64,000 nucleotides of DNA, taken from assembly GCF_034676545.1 (NCBI RefSeq), contig NZ_JAUCBZ010000015.1, positions 1,705,001 to 1,769,000 on the forward strand, given 5' to 3'. Position 1 is the first letter of the stretch. Each line of letters begins with the position of its first letter. The notes beneath the pieces are model-generated. The model saw only the letters and a list, made by a program, of their open reading frames with translations, was not told the origin of the DNA and did no database searches. This document shows positions 1-14,436 of this stretch, piece by piece. Made by a program: the position numbers and the translations under genes. The stretch is from Pararhodobacter sp. Lineage in GTDB: Bacteria; Pseudomonadota; Alphaproteobacteria; Rhodobacterales; Rhodobacteraceae.

Positions 1-425
1 CGCCTGCCGCGGACAGCGCCAGCGACTGCCCGACCAGCGACATCCGATCCAGCGGCAGGCTCAACCCGGCCTCCAGCACGACACTGGCGCGCAGATCCTC
101 GCTGTGAATCGCAACATCCAGCCCCGGCCCGATGATCCGCTGATCGTGGGCAAAGACGGCAATCAGATGGTTGAGCCGGTAGGACAGTGCGAAAAGCTGC
201 ACAAAGGGCGCAGACCATTGCACGCCATGCGCCGCGACCCGTGGCTCGGTCAGAGTGACGTCGAACCGGTTGGGAAAGCCCTGAATGGCGTGATCGGCGA
301 CGTCGATCTCCGGAATGCCATCAATCGCCGTGACAATCGCATGATCCAGCGCCCGCGCGCCGACGAACCAATAGCCGCACCAGCCCAACACCGCCACAAT
401 CGCCAAAACCGCCAGAGTTCGCATT
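1..425 (-). CDS. DUF2125 domain protein (3' end outside window)
   Basis: About 141 codons of a minus-strand gene are visible, and the C-terminal part lies beyond the left edge. Reading from the ATG at 423-425, the protein begins MRTLAVLAIVAVLGWCGYWF, an uncleaved signal-anchor or signal peptide. It continues with GFPNRFDVTLTEPR and later FVQLFALSYRLNHLIAVF, a pattern I know from DUF2125 proteins of Rhodobacterales. The function of that family is unknown, and an envelope location is inferred from the N-terminal hydrophobic segment. The gene is divergent from the gamma-glutamylcyclotransferase gene, with a triple 19-bp repeat between them. Confidence 0.75.
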
Positions 426-466
426 TTCGCCACCGTTGTGTTTCTCTTGTGTGGTGTTTACATGCG

Positions 467-523
467 CTTCATCGGCCCGGCCAGTCTTCATCGGCACGGC
501 CAGTCTTCATCGGCCCGGCCAGT
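467..523. repeat. Three tandem 19-bp repeats in a divergent intergenic region
   Basis: Units at 467-485, 486-504 and 505-523 read CTTCATCGGCCCGGCCAGT. The middle copy has one change (CGGCACGG). They lie between the divergent starts of the DUF2125 gene and the gamma-glutamylcyclotransferase gene, so they could affect either promoter or simply be a slippage-prone microsatellite-like tract. Confidence 0.9.
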
Positions 524-552
524 CCTGCCGCGCGTAAAGAGAACACGGTCTT

Positions 553-1089
553 ATGCAGTCACTTTGGGTTTTCGGATACGGATCGCTGGTGTGGAACCCC
601 GGTTTCGCCTGGTCCTCGCGCCAGATTGCCCGGCTGGACGGCTATCATCGCTCGTTCTGTATGCGCTCCATCCACCATCGCGGCACGGTCGAGGACCCCG
701 GTCTGGTGCTGGCGCTGGATGCTGCGGACAGGGCCTGTTGTCACGGCGTTGCCTTTGAAATCGCACCACAAATTGCCGAGGAAACGCTGGAATACCTGCG
801 TGCGCGTGAGTTGATTTCGGCGGCCTATCTGGAGATCGAGAAAGACCTGACGCTGGAGGATGGCCGCATCGTGCGCGCCGTGACCTATGTGATCGACAAG
901 GATCATGTGCAATATTGCGGCGGGTTGGACCTGGAAGAACAGGCGCGCATCATCGCCCGGGCGGTCGGCGGGCGCGGGCCCAATACCGAATACCTGTACC
1001 AGACCGCCGCGCATCTGGCCGAGTTGGGCCTGCCCGATCAGGAATTGTCGTGGTTATCGGATCGCGTGAAGATGTTAGCAGGCGCATAG
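553..1089 (+). CDS. Gamma-glutamylcyclotransferase, ChaC-like
   Basis: This 178-residue protein opens with MQSLWVFGYGSLVWNPGF, the substrate-loop signature YGSL of the ChaC/GGCT fold. Family members cleave glutathione or gamma-glutamyl peptides to 5-oxoproline in the cytosol. ITYVIDK-like and YCGGLDLEEQA segments match the bacterial ChaC family, where the YCG stretch lies near the active site. The length is normal for the family. It stands alone, divergent from the DUF2125 gene. Glutathione specificity rather than another gamma-glutamyl substrate is inferred from the ChaC resemblance. Confidence 0.88.
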   Translation: MQSLWVFGYGSLVWNPGFAWSSRQIARLDGYHRSFCMRSIHHRGTVEDPGLVLALDAADRACCHGVAFEIAPQIAEETLEYLRARELISAAYLEIEKDLTLEDGRIVRAVTYVIDKDHVQYCGGLDLEEQARIIARAVGGRGPNTEYLYQTAAHLAELGLPDQELSWLSDRVKMLAGA

Positions 1090-1152
1090 TTCCGAGTTGG
1101 CAAATCGCGTCATACCTACTAGATTTTGTGTCAAAAGAAGCGAGTGGGGCGA

Positions 1153-2373
1153 ATGGCGAGAGAGTTGAAAGCAGGGATGCTGGGGCCGATTGGCGCAGTC
1201 CAGTTCACCAAGCCTTTGCGCCAACTCACGCTGATGCTGATCTCGATGGCGCTGGTCGCCACCGGCGTCAGCTTTGCCTATCCGCGCATCTCCGGGATTT
1301 TTCTGGCCAATATCTGGCTGAACGGCTTCATTCTGATGGTGTTCGTGATCGGCCTTCTGGCGACCGTCTGGCAGGTGGTGCAACTGTTCAGTTCGGTGCG
1401 CTGGATCGGTGGATTCGTCGCCGAAACGCCGGGCCACCAGATCACCATCGCGCCGCGCCTGTTGGCGCCGCTGGCGTCGATGCTGCGCTCACGCGGATCA
1501 AGCAGTCATATCAGCTCGACCTCGGCGCGCTCGATCCTGGAGTCGGTGGGCACCCGCATCGAAGAAGAGCGCGACATGACGCGCTACCTTGTCAACTTCT
1601 TGATTTTCCTTGGCCTTTTGGGAACGTTCTACGGTTTGGCAACCTCGGTCCCGGCGGTGGTGGAAACCATCCGCTCGCTGGCCCCGCATGAGGGCGAATC
1701 GGCAATGGGCGGGTTTGGCCGCTTGATGACGGGGCTCGAGCAGCAAATGGGCGGCATGGGCACGGCGTTTTCCAGCTCGCTTCTGGGCCTCGCCGGGTCG
1801 CTGGTGGTCGGGCTTCTGGAGCTGTTCGCGAGCCAGGCGCAGAACCAGTTCTACCGCGAATTGGAGGAATGGCTGTCGTCGATCACCCGGCTGGGCACCG
1901 CCTCGGATGGCGAGGGCAGTTCAGACGGGTTGCACGCGGTGGCCGAAATCCTCGACAGTCTGGCCGAGCAAATGGACGGCATGCGATCACTGCAAGCCGA
2001 AAGCGAAGCGGGGCGCGCGCAACTCGATCAGGGGTTGGCGACATTGGCCGAGGCCGTGGACCGCCTGTCGCTGCGATTCGAGATGGAGAGCAGTTCGGCG
2101 AATGCCTTGATGCGTCTGGCCGAGGGTCAGGACCGGCTGATCGCGCTGATGGAAAGCCAGCAAAGCACCGAGTCCGAGCCGCATATCGAGGCCGAAACCC
2201 GCCTGCGCTTGCGGTCGATGGATGTGCAACTGGTGCGTATTCTTGAGGAGTTGTCGGCTGGGCGGCAGGAATTGATGGCCGATATGCGCAGCGATCTGGC
2301 GGTTCTGACGCAGGCCGTGCGGCAACTCAACCGGCAGCCGCCGCCCTCGGTCGAGCCGGAAGGGCACGGCTGA
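1153..2373 (+). CDS. MotA/TolQ/ExbB-type proton channel protein
   Basis: This is a 406-residue inner-membrane protein. Predicted transmembrane segments lie near residues 24-43, 57-79, 145-170 and 200-225. The last two carry the ExbB/MotA pattern (FLGLLGTFYGL and GMGTAFSSSLLGLAGSLVVG). A long, probably helical, cytoplasmic C-terminal tail follows. I chose the ATG at 1153 over an upstream in-frame ATG at 1126 because the extra nine residues look unlike an N-terminus. Its stop overlaps the start of the OmpA-domain gene (TGATG), so the two are translationally coupled and should form a MotA/MotB-like ion-driven complex. What the complex powers is unknown. Confidence 0.85.
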   Translation: MARELKAGMLGPIGAVQFTKPLRQLTLMLISMALVATGVSFAYPRISGIFLANIWLNGFILMVFVIGLLATVWQVVQLFSSVRWIGGFVAETPGHQITIAPRLLAPLASMLRSRGSSSHISSTSARSILESVGTRIEEERDMTRYLVNFLIFLGLLGTFYGLATSVPAVVETIRSLAPHEGESAMGGFGRLMTGLEQQMGGMGTAFSSSLLGLAGSLVVGLLELFASQAQNQFYRELEEWLSSITRLGTASDGEGSSDGLHAVAEILDSLAEQMDGMRSLQAESEAGRAQLDQGLATLAEAVDRLSLRFEMESSSANALMRLAEGQDRLIALMESQQSTESEPHIEAETRLRLRSMDVQLVRILEELSAGRQELMADMRSDLAVLTQAVRQLNRQPPPSVEPEGHG

Positions 2374-4810
2374 TGGGACTGTCGCGCCGGGGAAATCAAC
2401 GGTTTTCGGCGGCGATCTGGCCGGGCTTCGTCGATGCGATGACGGCGCTTTTGCTGATCCTGATGTTTGTCCTGTCGATCTTCATGATCGTGCAAAACGT
2501 GATGAACGAAACCATCACCTCGCAAGACAGCGAACTCGAAGGGCTGACCGCGCAGGTCTCGACGCTGACCAATGCGCTGGGCCTGTCGCGCGCGCGGGTC
2601 GATGCGCTGTCGGGGCAGGTGGCCGGGCTGAATGACGATCTGGACAATTTGCGCGAAGCGTCACGCCAGCAAGAGGCGACGATCGCCGCATTGGGCCGCG
2701 ATCTGGCGGCGCGCGGTGCGGAATTGGGCGCGGCGCGCACGCAGATCACCGCCTTCGAGGCGCAGGTCGCGGCGCTGATCGCCGAGCGCACGGAATTGGG
2801 TGCGCAACTGGCGGCAACCGAGGCGGCGCGCGACACGGCAATCTCGGAAACCGAGGCCTTGACTCTGGCGCTGGCGCAAGCCCGCGATGAGATCGACAGC
2901 GGCGTTGAAGCGGCGCGCCGTGCCGCCGCCGAACGCGAGGCGATCGAGGCCGCGCTGGCCGAAATGCGCGCCCGCGCGGACGAGGGCGAGGCGTCCTTGG
3001 CCAGCCTGTTGCAGCGCCTGACCGAGACCGAAACGGCGCGTGACACGGCGCTGGCGTCGCTGTTGGAAACCCGCGAAACCTTGGGTCGGACCGTGGCCGG
3101 GCAGGCCAACACCTTGACCCGGTTGTCGGATACGCTCACGCGTTTGCAAGACACCGAAGCGGCACGACAGGCGGCGCTGGAACTTCAGGCGCAGACCGCG
3201 GCCACGCTGGCGTTGCGCGAAACGGCGCTGGCGACGGCTTCGGCCACGGCCGAGGCGCAACGCGCGCAGATTTCGGATTTGACCGCAGATCTGACCGACG
3301 CGCAACGGGCGCGCGAACAGGCCTTGGCGGACCTGGCGTTGCTGGATGACGAAACGCAGGCGCGGATTGCCACGTTGGAGGGGGCGTTGAGCGACGCGGA
3401 GATCGCGCGGCAACAGGCCTTGGCGGAGTTGGCAAGCTTGGACACGGCGACACAGGCGCGGATTGCCGCGTTGGAGGGGGCGTTGAGCGACGCGGAGATC
3501 GCGCGGCAACAGGCTTTGGCGGAGTTGGCAAGTCTGGACACGGCGACACAGGCGCGGATTGCCACGTTGGAGGGGGCGTTGAGCGACGCCGAGATCGCGC
3601 GGCAACAGGCTTTGGCGGAGTTGGCAAGCTTGGACACGGCGACACAGGCGCGGATTGCCACGTTGGAGGGGGCGTTGAGCGACGCGGAGATCGCGCGGCA
3701 GCAGGCCTTGGCGGAGTTGGCAAGCTTGCGGGATCAGGCGACGGCGGAGATGTCCGAGGCCGAGCGCGCGCGTCTTGCCGAGGCGGCTGCGGCGCAGGCG
3801 TTGCGCGACCGTTTGGCAAATGTCGAGGCCGAACTCTCTGTGCAAGAGCGCGAACGTTTGGCACAAGTCGCGGCGGCCGAGGCGTTGCGCGAGCGGCTGC
3901 GCACGGCGGATACCGAACTGACCGCCATGACCTTGGCGCTGGAGGCGCAACGGCGCGCGGCGGAAGAAACCTTGACGTTGCTGGCGGCGGCGCAGGCGGC
4001 GCGGGACGACGCGCAAGGGCAACTGGCGCGGCAATTGACCGAAAGCGAGACGCGCGCGGCACTGTTGGCGATGGCCTCGCAGGAATTGTCCGACGCCGAA
4101 TCCCTGGCTGCCGAGGATCAGCGGCGTTTGGCGTTGTTGAACGGGCGGGTCGCGCAGTTGCAGCGACAGGTCGCGGGATTGCAGGAATTGCTGGGTGAAT
4201 CGCGCGTGCGCGAAGCCGATGCGAGCACGCAGATTGAAACCCTGGGGTCGGATTTGAACGCAGCCTTGGCCCGGGTTGCCGCCGAAGAGCGTCGCCGCGC
4301 CGAATTGGAAGAGGCCGAACGGCGCCGTCTGGAAGAGGAAACGCGCCAATTGGAGCGCTATCGCTCGGAGTTTTTCGGGCAAATGCGGACCATCCTGGCC
4401 GGGCGAGACGGTGTGCGGATCGTTGGTGACCGCTTTGTCTTTTCGTCCGAAGTGCTGTTTGAACCGGGCTCCGCGGATCTGGCCCGCGAAGGGCGCGCGC
4501 AGATCGCCAATGTCGTGTCGATCCTGACAGAGGTCGCGCGCGACATACCCGACTCAATTGATTGGATTTGCGGGTGGATGGTCACACCGACAACGTACCG
4601 ATCCCGGCGGGCGGGGCCTATGCGTCAAACTGGGAGTTGAGCCAGGCGCGGGCGCTGTCGGTTGTGCTTTATATGATCGAGGATCTCGGCTTCCCACCCG
4701 AGCGGCTGGCGGCGGCGGGGTTCGGCGAATTCCGTCCGGTCGACCCGGGAAACTCGGCTGAAGCGCGGGCTCAGAACCGACGTATCGAGTTGAAGCTGAC
4801 CGAACGCTAG
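2373..4810 (+). pseudogene. MotB-like coiled-coil protein with C-terminal OmpA domain (one-base frameshift)
   Basis: The N-terminus (residues about 12-45) has one membrane segment preceded by WPGFVDAMTALLLI. The Asp at its start is placed like the ion-carrying Asp of MotB. Then come roughly 600 residues of Ala/Glu/Arg/Leu-rich coiled coil, including a 32-residue tandem repeat. An OmpA-like peptidoglycan-binding domain ends the protein (VDGHTDN, NWELSQARA, NRRIEL). The reading frame breaks at the TTT run at 4567-4569. One more T would restore IDWILRVDGHTDN and give an 812-residue protein ending at 4810. As written, the uncorrected frame stops at 4640 without the OmpA core. Because both halves are conserved, a sequencing error is more likely than real loss. 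Confidence 0.82.
3321..3728 (+). repeat. 96-bp in-frame tandem repeat, 4.25 copies
   Basis: Units begin at 3321, 3417, 3513 and 3609, with a partial fifth at 3705-3728. Each encodes 32 residues of the form ALAELASLDTATQARIA followed by TLEGALSDAEIARQQ. The first copy is diverged and the others are almost identical at the DNA level, indicating recent duplication. The repeats lengthen the periplasmic coiled coil of the MotB-like protein without changing frame. Confidence 0.95.
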
Positions 4811-4883
4811 AGCCAGCGGGCGGGGCGGCGCTTGGGCCCCATCGAGGGGCCACGCGCGCCGGCGGTTTTCGGACCGCAGCCGA

Positions 4884-4940
4884 CTGGAAGGGTTTTCCAC
4901 CCTTCCAGACCAACCCGAGGATATTTCAGGAACAAAGACG
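4884..4940 (+). repeat. 3' hairpin plus GAGGATATTT element (copy 1)
   Basis: A 9-bp stem (CTGGAAGGG 4884-4892 with CCCTTCCAG 4900-4908) is followed by CCCGAGGATATTTCAGGAAC starting at 4914. Similar hairpin plus element pairs occur after thrS and after the DUF4174 gene. It lies about 70 bases past the OmpA-domain gene. Confidence 0.6.
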
Positions 4941-4950
4941 GCAAGACGAA

Positions 4951-4976
4951 ACACCCCGCCGGGTTTGGCGGGGTGT
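4951..4976. terminator. Bidirectional hairpin between convergent genes
   Basis: A perfect 10-bp inverted repeat (ACACCCCGCC 4951-4960, GGCGGGGTGT 4967-4976) with a six-base loop sits between the OmpA-domain gene and clpA, which converge here. There is no T-tract, so intrinsic termination is likely but not certain. Confidence 0.6.
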
Positions 4977-4984
4977 CAAGGGGT

Positions 4985-7303
<2,319 letters not shown>

Positions 7304-7493
7304 GGCATTGCTCCTTCCATATGTGCGGGGGTTTCCCGCGAAAGTTTACCGGCGGTGACCGGCGATTGCCCCGAGTGTAGGGCCATGGTCTTAAACTTTG
7401 GTGTTCCGAGCGCAGCTTCAAGTCCTTTTCGCCCGATTTGCCTCACGATTCAGTTTGTCACTCTTTTTTGTGGTATTAAAGCGGGCGTTTTGC

Positions 7494-8246
7494 TCAGGCG
7501 GCGTCTTTTTGGCGGCGGATCTCAGCCAGAACCGCGCGTGGCGTGGCACCGGGCAGGCCAGCCGCCTTGGCGACGGCGGGAATATGGCCTCTCAAGTAAG
7601 GGTTCAGTAACCTCTCTGAACCTAGTGTGGTGCCGGTTGTCGGCAAGCCTTTGACGGCCAATTCCGCCAGCGCTGCCTGCCGCGCGGTCAGCGCCGCTGC
7701 GTCAGGGGCGAACCGAGCGGCAAACCGCAGGTTGGCGGCGGCGTAGTCATGGCCTGAATATATATGCGTCTCATCGGGGAGGGCGGCAAATGACATGAGT
7801 GTGTCATACATCTGATCGGGCGTGCCCTCGAACAGGCGACCGCAGCCGTGGGTCATCAGGCTGTCGGCGCTGAACAAGGCGCTGCGCGCGGCATAATGGA
7901 ACGCCACATGGCCAATCGTATGGCCCGGCGCATCCATCACCAGCGCGCCGCCGGGCAGGGTGTCGCCGGGGGCAAAGGCGTGGTCGAGGCTTGGCAGGCG
8001 TTCAGCGTCTGCGGCATTGCCCCAGACGGTTGCCGGATGTTCCGCGAGGATCCCCGGCAGGCCATCGACATGATCATAGTGGTGATGGGTGATGAAAACA
8101 TGGTCCAGCCGCCAGCCGCGCGCCTTGAGAACGGCCAGGATCGGTGCGGCCTCGGGGGCGTCGATCAGCGTGGTCTCACCGGTTGCGGCATCATGGAGCA
8201 GATACGCGTAGTTGTCGGACAGGCAGCGGATGATCTCGAGGGTCAT
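7494..8246 (-). CDS. gloB: Hydroxyacylglutathione hydrolase (glyoxalase II)
   Basis: This 250-residue metallo-beta-lactamase-fold enzyme hydrolyses S-lactoylglutathione to lactate and glutathione, the second step of methylglyoxal detoxification. The binuclear metal motif is THHHYDH at residues 53-59. Further ligands are in APGHTIGH, in the Asp of FSADSLM and in the His of YSGHDY. GCGRLFEGTP and the C-terminal RLLNPYLR stretch are typical of GloB. It is divergent from a methyltransferase gene, an arrangement I associate with rhodobacters. Confidence 0.95.
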   Translation of the reverse strand: MTLEIIRCLSDNYAYLLHDAATGETTLIDAPEAAPILAVLKARGWRLDHVFITHHHYDHVDGLPGILAEHPATVWGNAADAERLPSLDHAFAPGDTLPGGALVMDAPGHTIGHVAFHYAARSALFSADSLMTHGCGRLFEGTPDQMYDTLMSFAALPDETHIYSGHDYAAANLRFAARFAPDAAALTARQAALAELAVKGLPTTGTTLGSERLLNPYLRGHIPAVAKAAGLPGATPRAVLAEIRRQKDAA

Positions 8247-8331
8247 GGGGTCTCCTGCGGTGTTTGCGGCCTTTGCAAAGCGGACCTGAATGGGGCAGGG
8301 TGCAGTTTGTCTCAGGTGGCCCGCAGGTTCA

Positions 8332-9105
8332 ATGCATCTCGACGTACAGATTTTGCGCGACTTCTATTACCGCAGCCAATTGGGGCGCGCGGCGCAAAAG
8401 GGCGTGCGGGATCGCGTGGTTGACCGTTGGGGCAATGTCAAAGGTCTGTCGCTGGCGGGATACGGGTTTGCGGTGCCGCTGTTGCGCCCGTTTCTGGAGG
8501 ATGCCGAACGCGTGGTCGGGCTGATGCCCGCGCCGCAGGGGGTGATTCCCTGGCCCAATGACGGGGCCAATCACTCGGTGCTGTGCGACGAGGCCCGCTG
8601 GCCGCTGGCCAATGACAGCATAGATCGCCTTGTGATGATGCACGGGCTGGAAACCTGCAACCTGCCGCAGGCGCTGTTGGACGAGGCGCATCGGGTCTTG
8701 GCGCCGCAGGGCCGCGCCCTGATCGTCGTGCCCAGCCGGGGCGGGCTGTGGGCGCGCTCGGACGCGACGCCCTTTGGCTATGGGCGGCCCTATTCGCGCA
8801 GCCAGATCGAACGGCTGCTGGCCGAGAGCGGCTTCATCTGCACCGGCCATGCCTCGGCCCTGTTCTTTCCGCCCTCCGAGCGGCGCTTCTGGTTGCGTTC
8901 GGCGCGCAGTATCGAACGGCTTGGCCAGCGCTGGGGCCTGGCGCGCATGGGCGGCGTGCTGATGATCGAGGCGATGCGGCGCGATACCGCCAGACCGCGC
9001 GGCTTGCCGGTCACCAAGAGCCGCCCGCTGCGGGTGCTCGAGGGCATTCCGCAAAGCGGCGCGCAACCGGCGTGGCGCGATCACGACCCATCATCGGGGC
9101 GATGA
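8332..9105 (+). CDS. SAM-dependent methyltransferase-like protein
   Basis: The protein has 257 residues if started at the ATG at 8332 (MHLDVQILRDFYY). An in-frame upstream start at 8290 would overlap the gloB promoter region and adds a poorly structured tail. The middle of the protein has the class I methyltransferase layout: ANDSIDRLVMMHGLE, then EAHRVLAPQGRALIVVPSRGGLWAR and RSQIERLLAESGF. The glycine-rich SAM motif I (around AGYGFAVPLLRPFLE) is degenerate, so catalytic activity is less certain. The substrate is unknown. Confidence 0.75.
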   Translation: MHLDVQILRDFYYRSQLGRAAQKGVRDRVVDRWGNVKGLSLAGYGFAVPLLRPFLEDAERVVGLMPAPQGVIPWPNDGANHSVLCDEARWPLANDSIDRLVMMHGLETCNLPQALLDEAHRVLAPQGRALIVVPSRGGLWARSDATPFGYGRPYSRSQIERLLAESGFICTGHASALFFPPSERRFWLRSARSIERLGQRWGLARMGGVLMIEAMRRDTARPRGLPVTKSRPLRVLEGIPQSGAQPAWRDHDPSSGR

Positions 9106-9541
9106 CCACCCGTCCTGCCATACCCGCCCTGCCATACCCGTCCTGTGCGAATCCCCGGGGCGAATCTGTGCCCGCGCGGCCGGACAACCCCGACGGCGCG
9201 CGCTCCGATCCGGGGCATGGGGCCAGAATCCCCAACCTCGCACGCGCCCGAACCACCCCCGGAACCCTTTCGGCCATGTTTTTCTGCACCGCCCTCGGCG
9301 TGTGATTCTGCCCTGCAGCATCAAACTTGCACTGCAAATCGGGACCACGACGCCAATCTGGCTGATCTGCGCCCGAATAAGCGCTAACAAGCGGTCACTT
9401 CACGACGGCTTGATGGTTGCGGGGCCGGGATTGCTCTGTTAAAAACACGCCGATTTCGGGTGCCGCGTACGTCTTAAGCACTCTGACCATTGCCCGGACC
9501 TTGCGCGAGGTCGGAGGCCGCTCAAACTCGAAAGGGTGGAC
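9106..9541. other. 436-bp gap upstream of the ATP synthase operon
   Basis: I see no convincing gene here. The first part holds a short direct repeat, CCTGCCATACCCG at 9114-9126 and again at 9128-9140, followed by a partial third copy. The remainder should contain the atp promoter and leader, but I could not pick a -35/-10 pair with confidence. Confidence 0.5.
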
Positions 9542-10102
9542 GTGTCCGAACCTGCTTCGATCTCTTCCGGCATAGCCAAGCGCTATGCCACCGCCGTCTT
9601 TGATCTGGCCAAAGAGAGTGGCGCTCTTGCCGCCCTCGAGGCTGACGTCGACAAGATGGAATCGGCCCTGAACACCAGCCCGGACTTGCGGGCGGTCCTG
9701 ACTTCGCCGGTTCACACCCGCGACGATATGGGCAAGGCGATCATCGCCTTGGCCGACAAGATGAAGCTGTCGCCGAATACGCGCGGCGTGTTGGGCATGA
9801 TGGCGCAAAATCGCCGTTTGTTCGCGCTGCCGCACTTGTGCGCGACGCTGCGGTCGATGATCGCGGATGAGAAAGGCGAAGTGACAGCCGAAGTCACTTC
9901 GGCGTCGGTTCTGACCAAGGCTCAGGCCGATGCGCTTGCCGCGAGCCTGAAAGCGCGGATCGGCAAGACCGTGAAACTGAATGTCGCTGTCGATGAAAAA
10001 CTCATCGGTGGCTTGATTGTCAAAGTGGGCTCGAAAATGATCGACACGTCGATCCGCTCGAGGCTCGCGGCCCTCCAGAACACTATGAAAGAGGTCGGAT
10101 AA
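9542..10102 (+). CDS. atpH: ATP synthase F1 delta subunit
   Basis: This 186-residue protein is the stator-stalk subunit joining F1 to the peripheral stalk. The GTG at 9542 gives [20 protein letters not shown], the N-terminus I recall for rhodobacter AtpH. A GTG two codons earlier (9536) is also in frame. The C-terminal [19 protein letters not shown] is the delta-subunit signature. It is the first gene of atpHAGDC, and its stop overlaps the atpA start region (TAATG). An F1-only operon, with the F0 genes elsewhere, is normal for alphaproteobacteria. Confidence 0.95.
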   Translation: MSEPASISSGIAKRYATAVFDLAKESGALAALEADVDKMESALNTSPDLRAVLTSPVHTRDDMGKAIIALADKMKLSPNTRGVLGMMAQNRRLFALPHLCATLRSMIADEKGEVTAEVTSASVLTKAQADALAASLKARIGKTVKLNVAVDEKLIGGLIVKVGSKMIDTSIRSRLAALQNTMKEVG

Positions 10103-11640
10103 TGGGTATCCAAGCAGCTGAGATCTCTGCGATCCTGAAGGAACAGATCAAAAACTTCGGCCAAGAGGTTGAAGTGGCCGAGGTTGGCCGCGTGTTGTCC
10201 GTCGGTGACGGTATTGCGCGCGTGCATGGCCTCGACAACGTCCAGGCGGGCGAAATGGTCGAGTTTCCGGGCGGCATCCGCGGGATGGCACTGAACCTTG
10301 AGGCCGACAACGTCGGTATCGTGATTTTCGGCGACGACCGCTCGATCAAAGAGGGCGACGTCGTCAAGCGCACGAAGGCCATCGTGGACGTACCGGCCGG
10401 CAACGGCCTGTTGGGTCGCGTGGTTGACGGTCTGGGCAACCCGATCGACGGCAAAGGCCCGATCGAGGCCTCCGAGCGTCGCATCGCCGACGTCAAGGCG
10501 CCCGGCATCATCCCGCGCAAATCGGTGCACGAGCCGATGGCAACCGGCCTCAAGTCGGTGGACGCAATGATCCCGGTTGGCCGTGGCCAGCGCGAGCTGA
10601 TCATTGGTGACCGTCAGACCGGCAAGACCGCGATTGCGCTCGACACGATCCTGAACCAGAAGTCGTATAACGACGCGGCGGGCGACGACGAAAGCAAGAA
10701 GCTGTATTGCGTCTATGTCGCAATCGGCCAGAAGCGCTCGACCGTGGCGCAGTTGGTGAAAAAGCTCGAAGAGAGCGGCGCGATGGCCTATACCATCGTC
10801 GTGGCCTCGACCGCCTCCGATCCGGCCCCGATGCAGTTTCTGGCACCTTATGCCGCGACCGCAATGGCGGAATTCTTCCGCGACAACGGCCGCCATGCCC
10901 TGATCATCTATGATGACCTCAGCAAGCAGGCCGTGTCCTATCGTCAGATGTCGCTGTTGCTGCGTCGCCCGCCGGGCCGCGAAGCCTACCCGGGCGACGT
11001 GTTCTATCTTCACTCGCGCCTGTTGGAGCGTTCGTCGAAGCTGAACGAGGACAACGGCTCGGGCTCGCTGACGGCGCTGCCGATCATCGAAACCCAGGGC
11101 GGCGACGTGTCGGCCTTCATTCCGACCAACGTGATCTCGATCACCGACGGTCAGATCTTCCTTGAGACCGAACTGTTCTACCAGGGCATCCGCCCGGCGG
11201 TGAACACCGGTCTGTCGGTGTCGCGTGTGGGCTCCTCCGCGCAGACCAACGCCATGAAATCCGTGGCGGGTCCGGTGAAGCTGGAGCTGGCGCAGTACCG
11301 CGAGATGGCGGCCTTTGCGCAGTTCGGCTCGGACCTTGACGCCGCAACGCAGAAACTGCTGAACCGGGGTGCCCGCCTGACCGAGTTGATGAAGCAGCCG
11401 CAGTATTCGCCACTGTCGAACGCCGAGATCGTCTGCGTCATCTTTGCCGGGACGCAGGGGTATCTGGACACGGTTCCGGTCAACAGCGTCGGCCGCTTTG
11501 AGCGGGGTCTGTTGACCCATCTTCGCAGCAACCACGCCGATCTTCTGGCCGACATCACCAACAATGACCGCAAGGTCAAAGGTGAGCTGGAAGCAAAGAT
11601 CCGCGCCGCGCTTGACGGCTTCGCCAAAGACTTCGCCTGA
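10102..11640 (+). CDS. atpA: ATP synthase F1 alpha subunit
   Basis: This 512-residue protein is the non-catalytic nucleotide-binding subunit of F1, alternating with beta in the hexamer. The P-loop is GDRQTGKT at 169-176. The ATP synthase alpha/beta signature region appears as [17 protein letters not shown]. Length and colinearity are standard. It is second in atpHAGDC. Confidence 0.98.
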   Translation: MGIQAAEISAILKEQIKNFGQEVEVAEVGRVLSVGDGIARVHGLDNVQAGEMVEFPGGIRGMALNLEADNVGIVIFGDDRSIKEGDVVKRTKAIVDVPAGNGLLGRVVDGLGNPIDGKGPIEASERRIADVKAPGIIPRKSVHEPMATGLKSVDAMIPVGRGQRELIIGDRQTGKTAIALDTILNQKSYNDAAGDDESKKLYCVYVAIGQKRSTVAQLVKKLEESGAMAYTIVVASTASDPAPMQFLAPYAATAMAEFFRDNGRHALIIYDDLSKQAVSYRQMSLLLRRPPGREAYPGDVFYLHSRLLERSSKLNEDNGSGSLTALPIIETQGGDVSAFIPTNVISITDGQIFLETELFYQGIRPAVNTGLSVSRVGSSAQTNAMKSVAGPVKLELAQYREMAAFAQFGSDLDAATQKLLNRGARLTELMKQPQYSPLSNAEIVCVIFAGTQGYLDTVPVNSVGRFERGLLTHLRSNHADLLADITNNDRKVKGELEAKIRAALDGFAKDFA

Positions 11641-11665
11641 GGGCGGGAACGAGAGGATACGCTAA

Positions 11666-13992
<2,327 letters not shown>

Positions 13993-14012
13993 TCTGATAA
14001 CAGGAGGCCCTG

Positions 14013-14411
14013 ATGGCCGATACGATGCAGTTCGACCTCGTCTCGCCTGAGCGGATGCTGGTATCCACCCAGGCCTCTGAGGTCCAGATCCCGGCAGCCG
14101 AGGGCGACCTCACGGCGATGGCAGGCCACACGCCTGTCATCACCACGCTGCGGCCGGGCATTCTCAAGGTCACGGCCAATGGTCAGACCACGGAATACGC
14201 GGTCACCGGCGGTTTCGCCGAGGTCTCGCCCGAGGGTGTGACGGTGATGGCCGAACGCGCTTTGCCGCGCGGCGAAGTGACGGCCGACATCATGACCGAC
14301 TGGGTCGCCGAGGCGCGCGAAGTGCACGCCAACGCCCACCCATCCGTCGCCGATGATGCCGCCAAGCTTCTGTCCGACATGGTCGCCATGGGCGGGCATA
14401 TCGGTCACTGA
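14013..14411 (+). CDS. atpC: ATP synthase F1 epsilon subunit
   Basis: This 132-residue protein is the central-stalk subunit. Its N-terminal beta-sandwich (MQFDLVSPERMLVS, EGDLTAMAGHTPVITTLRPG) is clear. The C-terminal helical part is short, so the inhibitory two-helix arm may be reduced. It is the last gene of the operon and is followed by a strong hairpin. Confidence 0.95.
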   Translation: MADTMQFDLVSPERMLVSTQASEVQIPAAEGDLTAMAGHTPVITTLRPGILKVTANGQTTEYAVTGGFAEVSPEGVTVMAERALPRGEVTADIMTDWVAEAREVHANAHPSVADDAAKLLSDMVAMGGHIGH

Positions 14412-14436
14412 CCGCAGAGCTGACGGTTTGAAAATC

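Noticed and set aside
3321..3728. CRISPR-like regular repeats
   Set aside because: The periodic repeat is in-frame protein-coding sequence without spacers. No CRISPR array is present in the window.
1153..4810. Zorya-like defence system (ZorA/ZorB resemblance)
   Set aside because: The channel plus OmpA-domain pair resembles ZorAB in domain plan, but no ZorC, ZorD or ZorE genes are nearby and the setting (next to clpA) is housekeeping.
9102..9305. Short Pro/Arg-rich frame after the methyltransferase
   Set aside because: It begins inside a local direct repeat and shows no protein-like pattern.
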